The position numbers and the translations under genes were made by a program. This document shows positions 54,732-64,000 of a stretch of 64,000 nucleotides of DNA, piece after piece. The stretch's first letter is position 1. Every line of letters begins with the position of its first letter. This DNA comes from Chrysemys picta bellii (taxonomy: Eukaryota; Chordata; Testudines; Emydidae). The DNA is taken from assembly GCF_011386835.1 (NCBI RefSeq), contig NC_088796.1:27111011-27175010 (forward strand), written 5' to 3'. Below the pieces are notes generated by a model. The model had not been told where the DNA came from and ran no database searches. It worked only from the letters and a program-made list of their open reading frames with translations.

Positions 54732-55140
54732 CCTGGATTAGTAGTGATGCTGCTGAATAGGCTGTCTTGTGGCCAAAATGTCACACATAGATCACAGATT
54801 CACAAGTGGAGCCCTATGAGTTTCATGCCCTTGACTGTTTTCCTCTTTGTCTCTTGGCCTTCCACCAGCACTGGCATTGGCAGTAATGCCAACCCCAAAT
54901 GTTCAAAAATCATGAGATTGGCTTTAAAATCACGAGATTATGTAAAATTAATACAATAGATGTGGTGTTCTTTTTATTTGCCTTCTGCTTTTTGAGCCTT
55001 TAGGGTGCACTGGAGTCACATTTTGAAGCTTTCTCCACAGCCACGAGAGCTAGAAACTTACTGTTTCTTTAAGAATGAAGGCTGAAATCATCACATATCT
55101 ACTTGATTCCAGGAGCTAGGGCTTTAAGGAAAACAATAAT
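54732..55140. other. Non-coding stretch, no gene seen
   Basis: A short repeated motif CATGAGATTGGCTTTAAAAT / CACGAGATTATG lies at about 54910; otherwise unremarkable. Confidence 0.45.
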
Positions 55141-55143
55141 TAT

Positions 55144-55270
55144 CAACAAAGAGTCCTGTGCCACCTTATAGATTAACAGATGTATTGGAGCACAATACAT
55201 CTGTTAGTCTATAAGGTGCCACAGGACTCTTTGTTGCTTTTTACAGATCCAGACTAACATGGCTACCCCT
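55144..55270. mobile_element. Penelope tail in palindromic form
   Basis: Two 43-base arms, 55144-55186 and 55194-55236, are reverse complements at 41 of 43 positions with a 7-base spacer. The right arm continues into the standard Penelope 3' terminal block (AGACTAACATGGCTACCCCT). So two tails are joined back to back with nothing between them. Confidence 0.85.
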
Positions 55271-56583
55271 CTAATAATTATCATGATATTCATGACAAAA
55301 TCATGGGAGATGGTAACACTGCATTGGCTACACCTCCCTGGCAACCAGCCCTGTCCTTAGGCATACGCAGCATATGCCGCTGTGTAGGGCAGCTGAAAAT
55401 TTGGGGCACCACTGGGTCTTAGTGTCTACCCTCTTGGGTCTCCTATCCCTGTTCTGACCCTTCCTGCAGGCTCCCACCACAGCTGGCTGCTGCAGCCTGG
55501 TGACTCTTACTCCGGAGGGGATCTAGTAACTTAAAAGTGAAAAAGCCTTCCAGCCTGCCAGACCTATTAGCACAACATTGAAACTGTTAAAGAGCCATTC
55601 AAGTGGTAATGAAGTCATTTAACAGGCATTTGCCAACCCCCAGCTAAATTTGTCAGTAAATTCAGAAACTGACAGTAAACAGTTGTGCATTACTGTAATA
55701 TTTACTCAGAACATGTTAGTCTACAGGACCTTAGTTTAAAATTTGCTTTAAAAATATTTCATTAGTGTGTTGGTGAAGATTATAAAATCACATCTCTAAA
55801 AAAATCCTTGTGTAGATTTTTAGAGGCACAATCATCTTTAGCCTTAAATGCTTGGATCTTCAGACATATAGTTTTTTAAATAAATCCTTCAAAAGACCAC
55901 CCTTATCTAAAATACACATTTTAATTTTAATTACTATAGTAAAAACTTGCTTCCAAAGTCTTCCTGTCCATCCCTTTCTCCCTCCCCTCTCCCGCAATGA
56001 AGACTTAAAGGGACAACACTCCTTTCCTTCCAGATAGCTGGACAAAGAGTTTCCCTTTCTTTACTTCTGACTATCTGGTGAACTAGTTTTAAAAGAACCC
56101 TCCAGCAAAATCAGTAAGATAAAACCTAGTAAGATATAAAATCCTTTGTTATACCTAAAATCTTTGGAACCATTTTTTAAAAATGGTGAAATTTCATAAA
56201 CATGTCTATTGTTATGGAGATCACACAAAGTAAAATAGGGTTTCCTTTTTCTAAAAGCAATGAACATTGTTATGAACACACTAAACCTCTGTGACTGATT
56301 ACTTTAAAATAATGTCTTTGTTTCAGTGAGTTAAATATGTAGTAATCTGGAACGATTATCTTATGAAGGCTTAAGAGTACATTTAAAATATAAAATCGGC
56401 TTAGAAATAGTGATTAAGAAAATGTAAAACAGAAGAGCTGCATCATGCATTCCATAATATTTAATGTTGTATTCAGCAAGACAGCTGACTCACCCTTACT
56501 ACAAAGTTTTGGCAAATAAATTTCTGACAAACTTCAGGGCATATCAAAAAACCTGTGACTGACATTTTTTATTCCCAAGTTTA
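55271..56583. other. Unique non-coding sequence
   Basis: AT-rich, no supported gene. A GGGCAGCTGAAAATTTGGGG segment near 55390 resembles hAT MITE interiors but ends cannot be found. Confidence 0.5.
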
Positions 56584-56695
56584 GTGCTTTTAATTAGTTT
56601 CCATCTGCATATCCAGTGTTCACCGTCTGGCATGTTTTCCACTGCATGCCAGATGGTGAAGACTGGACATGCAGAAGGTATCTAATTAAAAGCAC
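56584..56695. repeat. Long hairpin: 51-base arms, 10-base loop
   Basis: Arm 56584-56634 (starting GTGCTTTTAATTAG) and arm 56645-56695 pair at 45 of 51 positions, loop TTTTCCACTG. No flanking duplication is clear. It may be a palindromic MITE of the MADE1 type, or the source of a precursor-microRNA-like transcript; the sequence alone cannot decide. Confidence 0.85.
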
Positions 56696-57076
56696 ATTTT
56701 CTTTAGAAAGAAATTGCAGAAGGGGGCGAGGCCTGGGGCAGAGCACGGGTATAGGCAGGGCCACAGGCAGAAGAGGTGGGCTGGGGAGCTAGCTTCCCCA
56801 AGCGACAGCTTCACCCACTGCCCATGACAACAGGTAAGAGCAGGTTGGCTCCCGCACACCCAGTGCGCACTGCAGTCTCCTTAGGCAGGGGCCGTATTCA
56901 CAGAGCTAAATGCGCCGGTGCTGCGCATTCTGCGTGAGGGAGAGGGCATGGGGGAACTGTGACTCTCTGCTGCCATGAGGTAGGCCGGGCGTCTCGGTAT
57001 CCTTTGCTGCCTTGTCCCTCCCCCATCCTGGGCTGTGAGCCCGGGCTGCCATCAGGCATAGGGGCACCAGTTTAAT

Positions 57077-57376
57077 CAGGGCCGGCTCCAGCTTTTTTGC
57101 AACCCCAAGCGGCGAAGCGAAGGAGGAAAAAAAAAAAAAAGATAAAGCCGATCAGTGGCACTTCGGTGGCAGCTCAATCGCATTGCTTCCTTCTTCGGCG
57201 GCAATTCGGCGGCGGGTCCTTTGCTCCCTCTCTTCCTCTTCGGCGGCAGCTCAAAGAGGAAGAGAGGGACTGAGGGACCCGCCACCGAATTGCCGCCAAA
57301 GACCCGGACGTGCCGCCCCTTTCCATTGGCCGCCCCAAGCACTTGCTTCCTTCGCTGGTGCCTGGAGCCGGCCCTG
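57077..57376. mobile_element. hAT MITE, 300 bases, with internal palindrome
   Basis: Starts CAGGGCCGGCTCCAG and ends CTGGAGCCGGCCCTG, a perfect 15-base inverted repeat, with a perfect 8-base duplication AGTTTAAT (57069-57076 and 57377-57384). Compared with its 222-base relative at 20787-21008 it carries an added inverted repeat, 57197-57240 with 57254-57297 (39 of 44 paired). Confidence 0.95.
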
Positions 57377-57384
57377 AGTTTAAT

Positions 57385-59600
57385 ACTACTACATAGAGCC
57401 CCATAAATCCTAAGGACGGCCCTGCTGGCAACATTCCTGTGATTATCCCCACCCTCGCAACTCCTCTCACTGCACAGAGCAAAACCCACGGTGTCACAGA
57501 GCAGCATTAGCTTACGAGTTTCCTTTGGCTGCTTTTCAAACATTATCCTGAGGGGAGACAGGAGAGGAAGACAGGAAAACAGGAAATAAAGTGCAGGGTT
57601 GAGAGAGAGAGAGAGAGAGAGAGGAGTAAGCCAGGGAAAGGGCGAAAGGAATTAACAAAGTGGGACTGAAGGACATGAAAATTGCAGAAGAAAGTCCTAC
57701 AGGGAAAAACTCAGCTGACACCTGGTAGGTATTTGTGTTAGCATGTTATTTTTAACAGGTTTCTTTGATTTGTTTTGAAAAGGACAGGCCTTTTAGAATA
57801 ATGTCCCGTACTTCGGACACTCTGTTATCATTTGTCTTTTCTTTTTTCTTCTTCAGCTGCAGTTTCTTTATTGCTGTCATCGTCTGTCTCCCGGGTTTTT
57901 TTTTGTTAGTTTGCTTGGTTTTGTTTTTTAAATTCCTTCACCATCACACTCTCACTTTCATGCCTGACAGTTCTTGAGCCAGACCTGAGAAGGGATGGGA
58001 AGGATTGGTATGAGCAATGTTGCTGTTAAAGGGCTCCTCCCATAGCCATTGCGGAGAAAGGGAAAGGGAACACATTTGTTGGGGCAGTTCTTGAAGGAGT
58101 AAGACTGGTGAATTGCTAGTGTGCCTAACATCAGTTCCCTCTACGAATGAAATCCGCTCCTGCAAACTCTTCCTCATAAGCTGACCTCACTCACATGAAT
58201 TGAGTTTGCAGTATCAGGTTTTAAGAGTCACATATTGAGGGTCCTTAAACTTGAGCAAACAGGCTGAAAAGGGAGTAAACATTTTAAAGAATAGTGGAAA
58301 CTTGGATCCTTAGCTGGTGTAAAGTGGCATACATGTATTGAAACCAATAGAGCTACACTGATTTACACCAAATGAGGATCTGACTCAGGGTGTTGAAATG
58401 GCCAGAAGAAAATGTACATGACTAAAGATAAGGAAAAAATAGTTGGCAAGTAATAAGTTAGCCTTATGTGTATTTCTGATTTTAGTGCAGATGTGAAAAA
58501 TACATTTATTCAGACATGCAAATTCCTCTGTTTATTGTAATATGGAAAATATTTTTTAAAGCCCCACAATTTAGTAAAATAGTTTATTTATGGATTTAAT
58601 TTCTCACTGATAAAATTTAGGCAGACACAAAATTAGCTCATAAATTAGCTCATAAATCTAATTTGAAGAAGCAGATTTTCTCTACAACTTAATGAAACTT
58701 GTAAATAAAAATCTCTCAAATTAGCAGTAAACTGTAGTATAAAAGACTTCAGAAACAGGGCCTGATTATCATTTATAGTAAAGGTATTTTACAGCACTCT
58801 GGCAATGGGTCTTAAAGTGAGTTTCATTTCATATCCATTTAAGGCCCCATTACATTACTAGAGTGATGTAAAGCGGTTTAGTGTAAATAAATTCACTCAT
58901 ATATAGCCTGTTACATCTACACATATACAGCCTGGTCCTGTTGTGTCATACTCCAGTATGGGACTGTTTGTGCAGTTAGCTCTACTCTGCATGAGTAAGG
59001 CTCACAGAATCCATCCCAAAATATGATGCTATCGTTTTAATCTAATCACTGAGTGATACTGGTATAAAATATTTGGTTGAACCATTGTAGTTGACTACTA
59101 AAGAATTGCTATTTCAAAATATGGAATTATTTTGATGACTAAAGTAAATGGCAAGGAAAAAGTATGAAAATTCCATGTCTACCTTATTCAGGCTACTTGT
59201 GTGAGAGTTCCTTGACCTTTTCTACAGCATGCAGGAATTAAATAAATAGACATTCTGGTTCCAGTGAACTCATTACAATAATTCATGACTTCCTCTAGGG
59301 CCAAGCAAACGGAGGGTAATGTTTCATTAGATAGCACAGTACAATAGTATTTCTCGAGGAGTATAACTTTATTATCTCTTTGGAATGACAACTGAACAAT
59401 TCAATTAATCAGTGGGACAGGAGCTATACTTGTCATCTTTTCTGAGATTTGGGGGCATTTTTCATTTGCTCATTTTGGTCTTGCAGGCAATACTGTTGCC
59501 TGACTATTGGCTATGGGGATAACAGATGTTTTTCCTCTCCCTCCCAATCCTTTTTCCTCTTTGTTGTTCAATTATGACACTATTTTCCCTTTTAGAAAGA
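57385..59600. other. Mostly unique non-coding sequence with a (GA)n run
   Basis: (GA)n at 57601-57623. A motif around TTTACACCAAATGAGGATCTG at 58361 in two parts (GATTTACACC, GAGGATCTGA) is part of a common ancient amniote repeat. No supported coding region. Confidence 0.5.
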
Positions 59601-60099
59601 TTTGGTTAATCTTAAAATGACTGTTCAAGAATTATGTTTTATTGAAATTAAATATGCATTTTATTCAAAGGTTGCGATTCTTTATGTCCTCATGATGACA
59701 ACTCTGTGTGTGTGTTGCCATCCTGCTTATTGCTTCCTGCTCATTTTCTGGTTCCTGCTCTCTAAACTCAGTGTTTCAGTTCCTATTCCTGTATATGTAC
59801 ATAGCATTGGGTGTGTGCGGTTACCCAAGGCCTGCTGCTACAAACCTGCCATTTGGACTGTTATGTTTTTGTTCACACTGTTGCTGACTTGCCTGGTTCA
59901 TGGTTATTCTATGTTTTGGTTTGATTGACCACCTACTTGCATGTCTAGCTTCGATTTCCTTGTGTTTTGGTATAACAGTTCTGGGGTGGACCAGAGAGTA
60001 ACATTATTGCGACGAGTGATTCTATTCTGCAACACATGCTGCCTGCACATTCTTTGGCTGTTGACTGGCAATACTTTATTTGGAATTTTTGGAACTACA

Positions 60100-60570
60100 G
60101 TATGTGCAGATCTTGAACTTTGTGATGCTGCCAGATTACCCTTTCTACAGAACCACTTAGCCCGTGATGGCATTGCTATTTATAATGCACTCCCAGAGCC
60201 CAAGTCCTCCTTTTGATGTGGCTGTGCAGCGCCTCAATGATTATTTTGGGACTGGAGATTCTGTTTTGCTGAGGAAAACATATTTTGAAGCTTGCCAGCA
60301 GCCCAACAAAACCATATGTGAGTTTGCGTGTCATTTGTGGTGGTTGGCCCAGGACTGTGAATTTGGGAACATTATGATGAACATGCTCAGGGATATTTTT
60401 GTGACTAGCATAGCCAATGACTGCCCGGGTGAACAGTTACTGGCTGAAGATGTTAGAACTCTAACTTTTGATGCTTCAGTTGCTAGCAGTGAGGCATTTG
60501 AGAGGGCCCGGTTTGAAAGGGGTCTGTGTCTCAGACTGCTGCTACCTTCGTGTCTACACTTAAACCATTA
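60100..60570 (+). pseudogene. Ty3/gypsy Gag-like fragment
   Basis: Two overlapping frames give LPFLQNHLARDGIAIYNALP and then FDVAVQRLNDYFGTGDSVLL, FEACQQPNKTICEFACHLWW, LAQDCEFG. The pattern (L..LG..A...F..LP, then AV..L..HF, F..R.Q..GE....FV..LR.LA..CEFG) is that of the capsid C-terminal region of gypsy-type Gag. A frameshift near 60215 separates the two pieces. Host genes derived from similar Gag exist, but stops and truncation argue against domestication here. Confidence 0.7.
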
Positions 60571-60714
60571 GCTGCTCCTGCTTCCATCACCCCAAAAAAA
60601 GACATACAATGCTATCTACTCCTGTTCCGCACCCTCAGCAGCAAAAGTTGCCAGCTTCTCACTTTCTGCTGTGGTAGTACGAGTCACTTGGTCAACTTCC
60701 CTGCCTGCCTGTAT

Positions 60715-60780
60715 AGAACTGCTGTGTGCTGGGCTTGTGGGAATGAAGGACACTTTAAATTAGAGTACTGTCGTATACTG
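60715..60780 (+). pseudogene. Gag zinc knuckle, degenerate
   Basis: The plus-strand frame reads CWACGNEGHFKLEYC, a CCHC knuckle with one extra residue before the last cysteine (C-x2-C-x4-H-x5-C). In Gag this binds genomic RNA. The spacing error or a small insertion would weaken it. Confidence 0.7.
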
Positions 60781-60871
60781 TTTTGCAATGATGGGAGGCC
60801 TGAAATGTATGCTGTAAACGTGGAGCCACATGCGACCACTTTTATCAGGGACTCTGATATTTCCTTTAGTA

Positions 60872-61055
60872 GACTCATAGACTCTAAGGTCAGAAGGGAC
60901 CATTATTATCATCTAGTCTGACCTTCCGCATGATGCGGGCCACAAAAGCTGACCCACCCACTCCTGGAAGAATTCTCTCCCTTGACTCAGCTGTTGAAGT
61001 CCCCAAATCATGATTTAAAGACTTCAAATCGCTGAGAATCCTCCAGCAAGCGACC
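60872..61055 (-). mobile_element. CR1 LINE 3' fragment, 184 bases, inside the gypsy remnant
   Basis: Reverse-oriented CR1 3' end (TCATAGACTCTAAGGTCAGA at 60876). A 9-base duplication CCTTTAGTA flanks it (60863-60871, 61056-61064). It shows the same 3' subfamily start as the CR1 at 43010, and dates after the gypsy insertion. Confidence 0.9.
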
Positions 61056-61136
61056 CCTTTAGTACGATCATCTCATGCAGCAAGGCACTGGGCACTGGTA
61101 TCCCATATCCGATAAATTAATGGTGTACCTCTAAAT

Positions 61137-61180
61137 GCATGGTGGATACAGGTGCTGAAGTTAACCTTCTCCCCTCTGGA
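61137..61180 (+). pseudogene. Retroviral-type aspartic protease, start only
   Basis: After the CR1 insertion the reading MVDTGAEVNLLPSG appears, a variant of the D-T/S-G active site with the following hydrophobic strand. Only the first loop is present before the frame is lost. It is in the right order after Gag for a gypsy element. Confidence 0.65.
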
Positions 61181-61250
61181 TTAGTTCACTGGTTATAAAA
61201 GATTGGAATTTGTATGTTTTGCAGACAGTGGGTAAAGCTATATGCTCTGT

Positions 61251-61670
61251 GCTCTACAAAGGCATAGCCTTGACTGAAATGTTTTATACTGTTAGACACT
61301 CTGTGAATGCTGCTCTGTTGCTCTGTTTATAATTATTATTTTTATGAAATAAGTCATTGACAGTAATTGGTATTAATCATGGGGTAGTTTGTTTACTACA
61401 AGTATTTGCAATCTGAAGTTTTTGTATAAATGAAGAATGAATGTTTATGGCTCTGTGGAAGACACTTGAGTCAAAGCATTAGCCATAACTATATATTTTA
61501 CATATTAAGAATTATGTTTCTTACCTAGTTCCTAATCAAATGTTAGTTATTTAAATGTTTAAATTTTGTTTGGTTTTTAATGGGGTGTTAAAGCCTCTCT
61601 CCTTGTAATTTGGTTTAATTAACTACAATCACACACAAATATGATCAAAATATAGCATTATATTAGATCA
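61251..61670. other. AT-rich non-coding stretch
   Basis: No gene or recognised repeat. Confidence 0.5.
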
Positions 61671-61678
61671 GTGGTTCT

Positions 61679-61969
61679 CAAACTTTAGCAACCTGAGGAC
61701 CCACATTTTGATTTAAAATTTTTCACAGACCCCCAAACCCCCCACTTAGCCCCAGGCCCCACCCCAGCCCCTTCTCTTCCCTGCCTCTTTCTGCCCCCCC
61801 GAGCACGCCCCGTCCCTGCTCCTCCCCCTCACTCCCAGTGCCTCCTGCACGCCGCTGAACAGCTGTTCCCCGGTGTGCAGGAGGCACTGGAAGGGAGGGG
61901 GAGAAGTTGAGCAGCGGGGTTGATGGACCCCCTGGAGTACCCTCACAGATCCCATTTTTAGAAATGCTG
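61679..61969. mobile_element. hAT (Charlie-like) MITE, 291 bases
   Basis: Starts CAGTGGTTCTCAAACTTT, the typical start of Charlie-type hAT MITEs, and ends TTAGAAATGCTG. The flanking octamers TATTAGAT (61671-61678) and CATTAGAT (61970-61977) match at seven of eight. Inside, CAGTGCCTCCTGCAC and GTGCAGGAGGCACTG are perfect complements, giving a stable hairpin around 61837-61890. Confidence 0.85.
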
Positions 61970-62290
61970 CATTAGATCATTATAGTGTTGAATAGTGCTG
62001 AATGCTGCAGCTATCTCTGGAATATATATGATGCATAGAAAGGAATATAATATTGTACCAGCCATTCTTAATGTATAATAAGTAACAATACAATATCATA
62101 AATCAAATGCACTAAATCAATTGATGCTACACATGAATGGAGTTAGGTGGTCACATTTGTATTCATTTTTAGAAAGTAGTTTAAAATTTCAGTTTAGACG
62201 AAAACTTTTTTTTTTTTTTTAAGCTAAAGTAGTTTAGGCAAAAGGCCTGATGTTGCAGTTATTACTCAGTCAAAATTCCCAGTGAATTTA

Positions 62291-62500
62291 GAATCATAGA
62301 ACCGTAGGGTTAGAAGGGACTGCCAGGGTCATCTAGTCTAATCCCCTGCCAAGATGCAGGATTTGTTGTGTGTATACCATCCAAAACAGATGGCTGTCCA
62401 GTCTTTTTTTGAAAACGTCTAGTGAAAGAGATTCCATGACTTCCCTAGGCAGTTTATTCCATTGTCCTACCATACTTACTGTTAGGAAGTTTTTCTTAGC
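62291..62500 (-). mobile_element. CR1 LINE 3' fragment
   Basis: Reverse-oriented end GAATCATAGAACCGTAGGGT, then GTCATCTAGTCTAATCCCCT and ATTCCATGACTTCCCTAGG. No coding part. Confidence 0.9.
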
Positions 62501-63051
62501 TGGTTACATCTATGACATCAAAGTCAAAGAACAGAAGTGCACGCAAATGCAGATGGCTCTCTCGCCTGCCCATGCTAGTTGAAAGGCGACCTGTAATAGA
62601 GACAGAATTTATCAGATTTGCCAACTTCTTTCACATTAGGTGTGCCCCAGTGACTTGTTTAATGGAAAGTTAGCTTGTATAAAGACTACAGGATTGACCC
62701 CTTGGTTAGAGATACAGACTGCTTTCTCATTTCATTGTGTGTGTGTGTCATGAGTGAGCTTGATCCTATAAATTGCTGAGTGTGCTAGCTCCAATCTAGA
62801 ACAGCACTTAAGTGCATATTTAATTTTAAGTTACTAGGACTGCTGATGTGCTTAAAGTTAAGCATGTACTTAAATGCTGTGCTTAATCAGGGCCATGGTA
62901 TTCGGCATTTCACAGTATTAGGGCCATAATGAGCAACAATTAGTCTGCATCACCAACAGCAATCAGATAAAATAATTGGGGCTAAATCCTACAAGACATG
63001 ACTCCTTTATACAGGGAATAAACAGGGAATAATACATCTGAAATAAACAGT
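62501..63051. other. Non-coding stretch, no gene seen
   Basis: A (TG)n run at 62736-62748. No supported reading frame. Confidence 0.5.
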
Positions 63052-63059
63052 TATACTGG

Positions 63060-63508
63060 CAGGGCTGGTGCAAGGAAGTTTCGCGCCCTAGGCGAAACTT
63101 CCACCTTGTGCCCCCCCAGCCCTGCGGCAGTTTCCCGCCCCCCCTCCGCCCTGAGGTGCCACACCCCTGCGGCAGCTCCCACCCCCTCCGGGAGCCATGC
63201 GGCAGCTCCCCACCCCAGCTCACCTCTGCTCCGCCTCCTCCCCGAGCACACTGCCCCCACTCTAATTCTCCTCCCCTCCCAGGCTTGCAGCGCCAAACAG
63301 CTGATTGGCACCGCAAGCCTGGGAGGCGGGAGAAGTGGAGCGGCCGCTGCACTGGGAGAGGGAGTCTGAGCCACACATGTCAGCGCACCGCCGGCAGCCT
63401 AGCCCAGGAACACTGTAAAAAAAAATTGGGGGCACCGCTTTTTGGCGCCCCCAAATCTTGGCGCCCTAGGCAACTGCCTAGTTTGCCTTAATGGTAGCAC
63501 CGGCCCTG
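63060..63508. mobile_element. hAT MITE, 449 bases
   Basis: Starts CAGGGCTGGTGCAAGG and ends GGTAGCACCGGCCCTG with a perfect 8-base duplication TATACTGG (63052-63059, 63509-63516). Same family as 39717-40158 (opposite orientation) and as the ends of 24503-27428. A central inverted pair around AGGCTTGCAGCGCCAA and GGCACCGCAAGCCTGGG (63283-63325) forms a hairpin. No coding capacity. Confidence 0.95.
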
Positions 63509-63516
63509 TATACTGG

Positions 63517-64000
63517 CATGAAATTGGTGCGAATACAAACAGACTCAGCACCACTGACTTTAAATGATTTTCCCCCTAAATAAGGAGAGAAAGAGCTGTG
63601 TCTCTGTACTCCTTTGGTATAATTGAAATAAAATCCATTAAATAGAATGTTGTCCGAGGTTTAATGTTACTTACTTTGAAAGGATTCTGCTTAGTTGCAT
63701 ATTGCACTTATGCAGCAGAGACTATCCATTAGTCTACCAGAAAGGGAAATTTGTGCAAAACTCATATGAATAATTTTCCGTTTATCTCTCTTAAATTAGA
63801 TCAGCTAGAATTTTTTTTCTAAACTTTTTAACAGTGCAAATAACTGGTTTGCTATAGCCAGCTCTTGCAGCAGTCCTTTGGTTATATGTGAATTCACTGA
63901 ATATGAACATACTATGTGTTGTAAGTAGGGAGATCAATTATTTGGCCAAACAGTACAAAAATTCACTCCAGGCGACAAATTAATATATCCCTGAATCGGT
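63517..64000. other. AT-rich non-coding stretch to the window end
   Basis: No gene or recognised repeat. Confidence 0.5.

Larger units (their letters stand above)
59940..61250 (+). mobile_element. Ty3/gypsy LTR retrotransposon remnant (gag and start of protease)
   Basis: A primer-site-like segment TTATTGCGACGAG at about 60004 (the vertebrate gypsy style of sequence after a 5' LTR) precedes a gag frame, a zinc knuckle and a protease start. A possible 5' LTR would lie left of 60005, but its start is not clear. Nothing of reverse transcriptase or integrase follows, so the copy is truncated on the right. A CR1 fragment splits it at 60872. Confidence 0.65.

Noticed and set aside
59602..59928. 108-codon hydrophobic frame that looks like several membrane segments
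   Set aside because: T-rich DNA gives hydrophobic codons by chance. It precedes the gypsy gag and may be LTR sequence; no family is recognised.
1..64000. CRISPR arrays, operons, ribosome binding sites or other prokaryotic features
   Set aside because: The repeat content, splice sites and CpG depletion are those of a vertebrate genome; no regularly spaced direct repeats were seen.

Overview
This window looks like a piece of a vertebrate nuclear genome, most likely a turtle (Testudines) or another slow-evolving sauropsid. The evidence is the repeat set: CR1 LINEs with birds-and-reptiles style 3' ends, a tRNA-derived SINE with a CR1-derived tail (13202-13420, the layout described for tortoise pol III SINEs), Penelope-like retroelements, PIF/Harbinger transposons with a split Myb-like gene, several hAT MITE families and a Ty3/gypsy remnant. 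The species call is inference from family resemblance; I could not run a search. I see no complete host protein-coding gene. Almost every open reading frame that makes sense belongs to a transposable element and is broken. The one good candidate for a host control region is a CpG island at about 40600-41350.

Layout. 1-7100 is mostly unique AT-rich sequence with a recent 86-base duplication and microsatellites. 7128-9915 holds tRNA-like SINE pieces, an hAT element, a Penelope tail and a GC-rich repeat. 9916-19970 is unique sequence carrying LTR-like repeats, a SINE, a hAT MITE, a CR1 copy and a Harbinger MITE. 19990-21832 is a decayed Harbinger element with convergent genes and a MITE between them. 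24180-28400 is a stack of four insertions: a CR1, split by a hAT element, containing a C-rich repeat, split in turn by a solo LTR. 31530-33649 has a CR1 tail and a transposon with perfect 20-base-plus termini. 34877-39285 is a Harbinger element whose right half has been flipped. 40600-41350 is the CpG island. 42420-47189 is a hAT transposon with long inverted arms, split by a 3.2 kb CR1. 49836-52060 is a second hAT transposon with a BED finger. 52079-55270 has CR1, LTR-like and Penelope pieces, including a near-perfect palindrome. 56584-57376 has a long hairpin and a MITE. 59940-61250 is a Ty3/gypsy gag-protease remnant hit by a CR1. 61679-63508 has two hAT MITEs and a CR1 tail.

The elements are not a working system together. 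The value of the window is in the order and mechanism of insertion: target-site duplications can be read directly for at least ten elements, which gives a clear relative chronology, and two rearranged elements (the flipped Harbinger at 34877-39285 and the Penelope/palindrome tails at 54093-55270) record unusual transposition chemistry.
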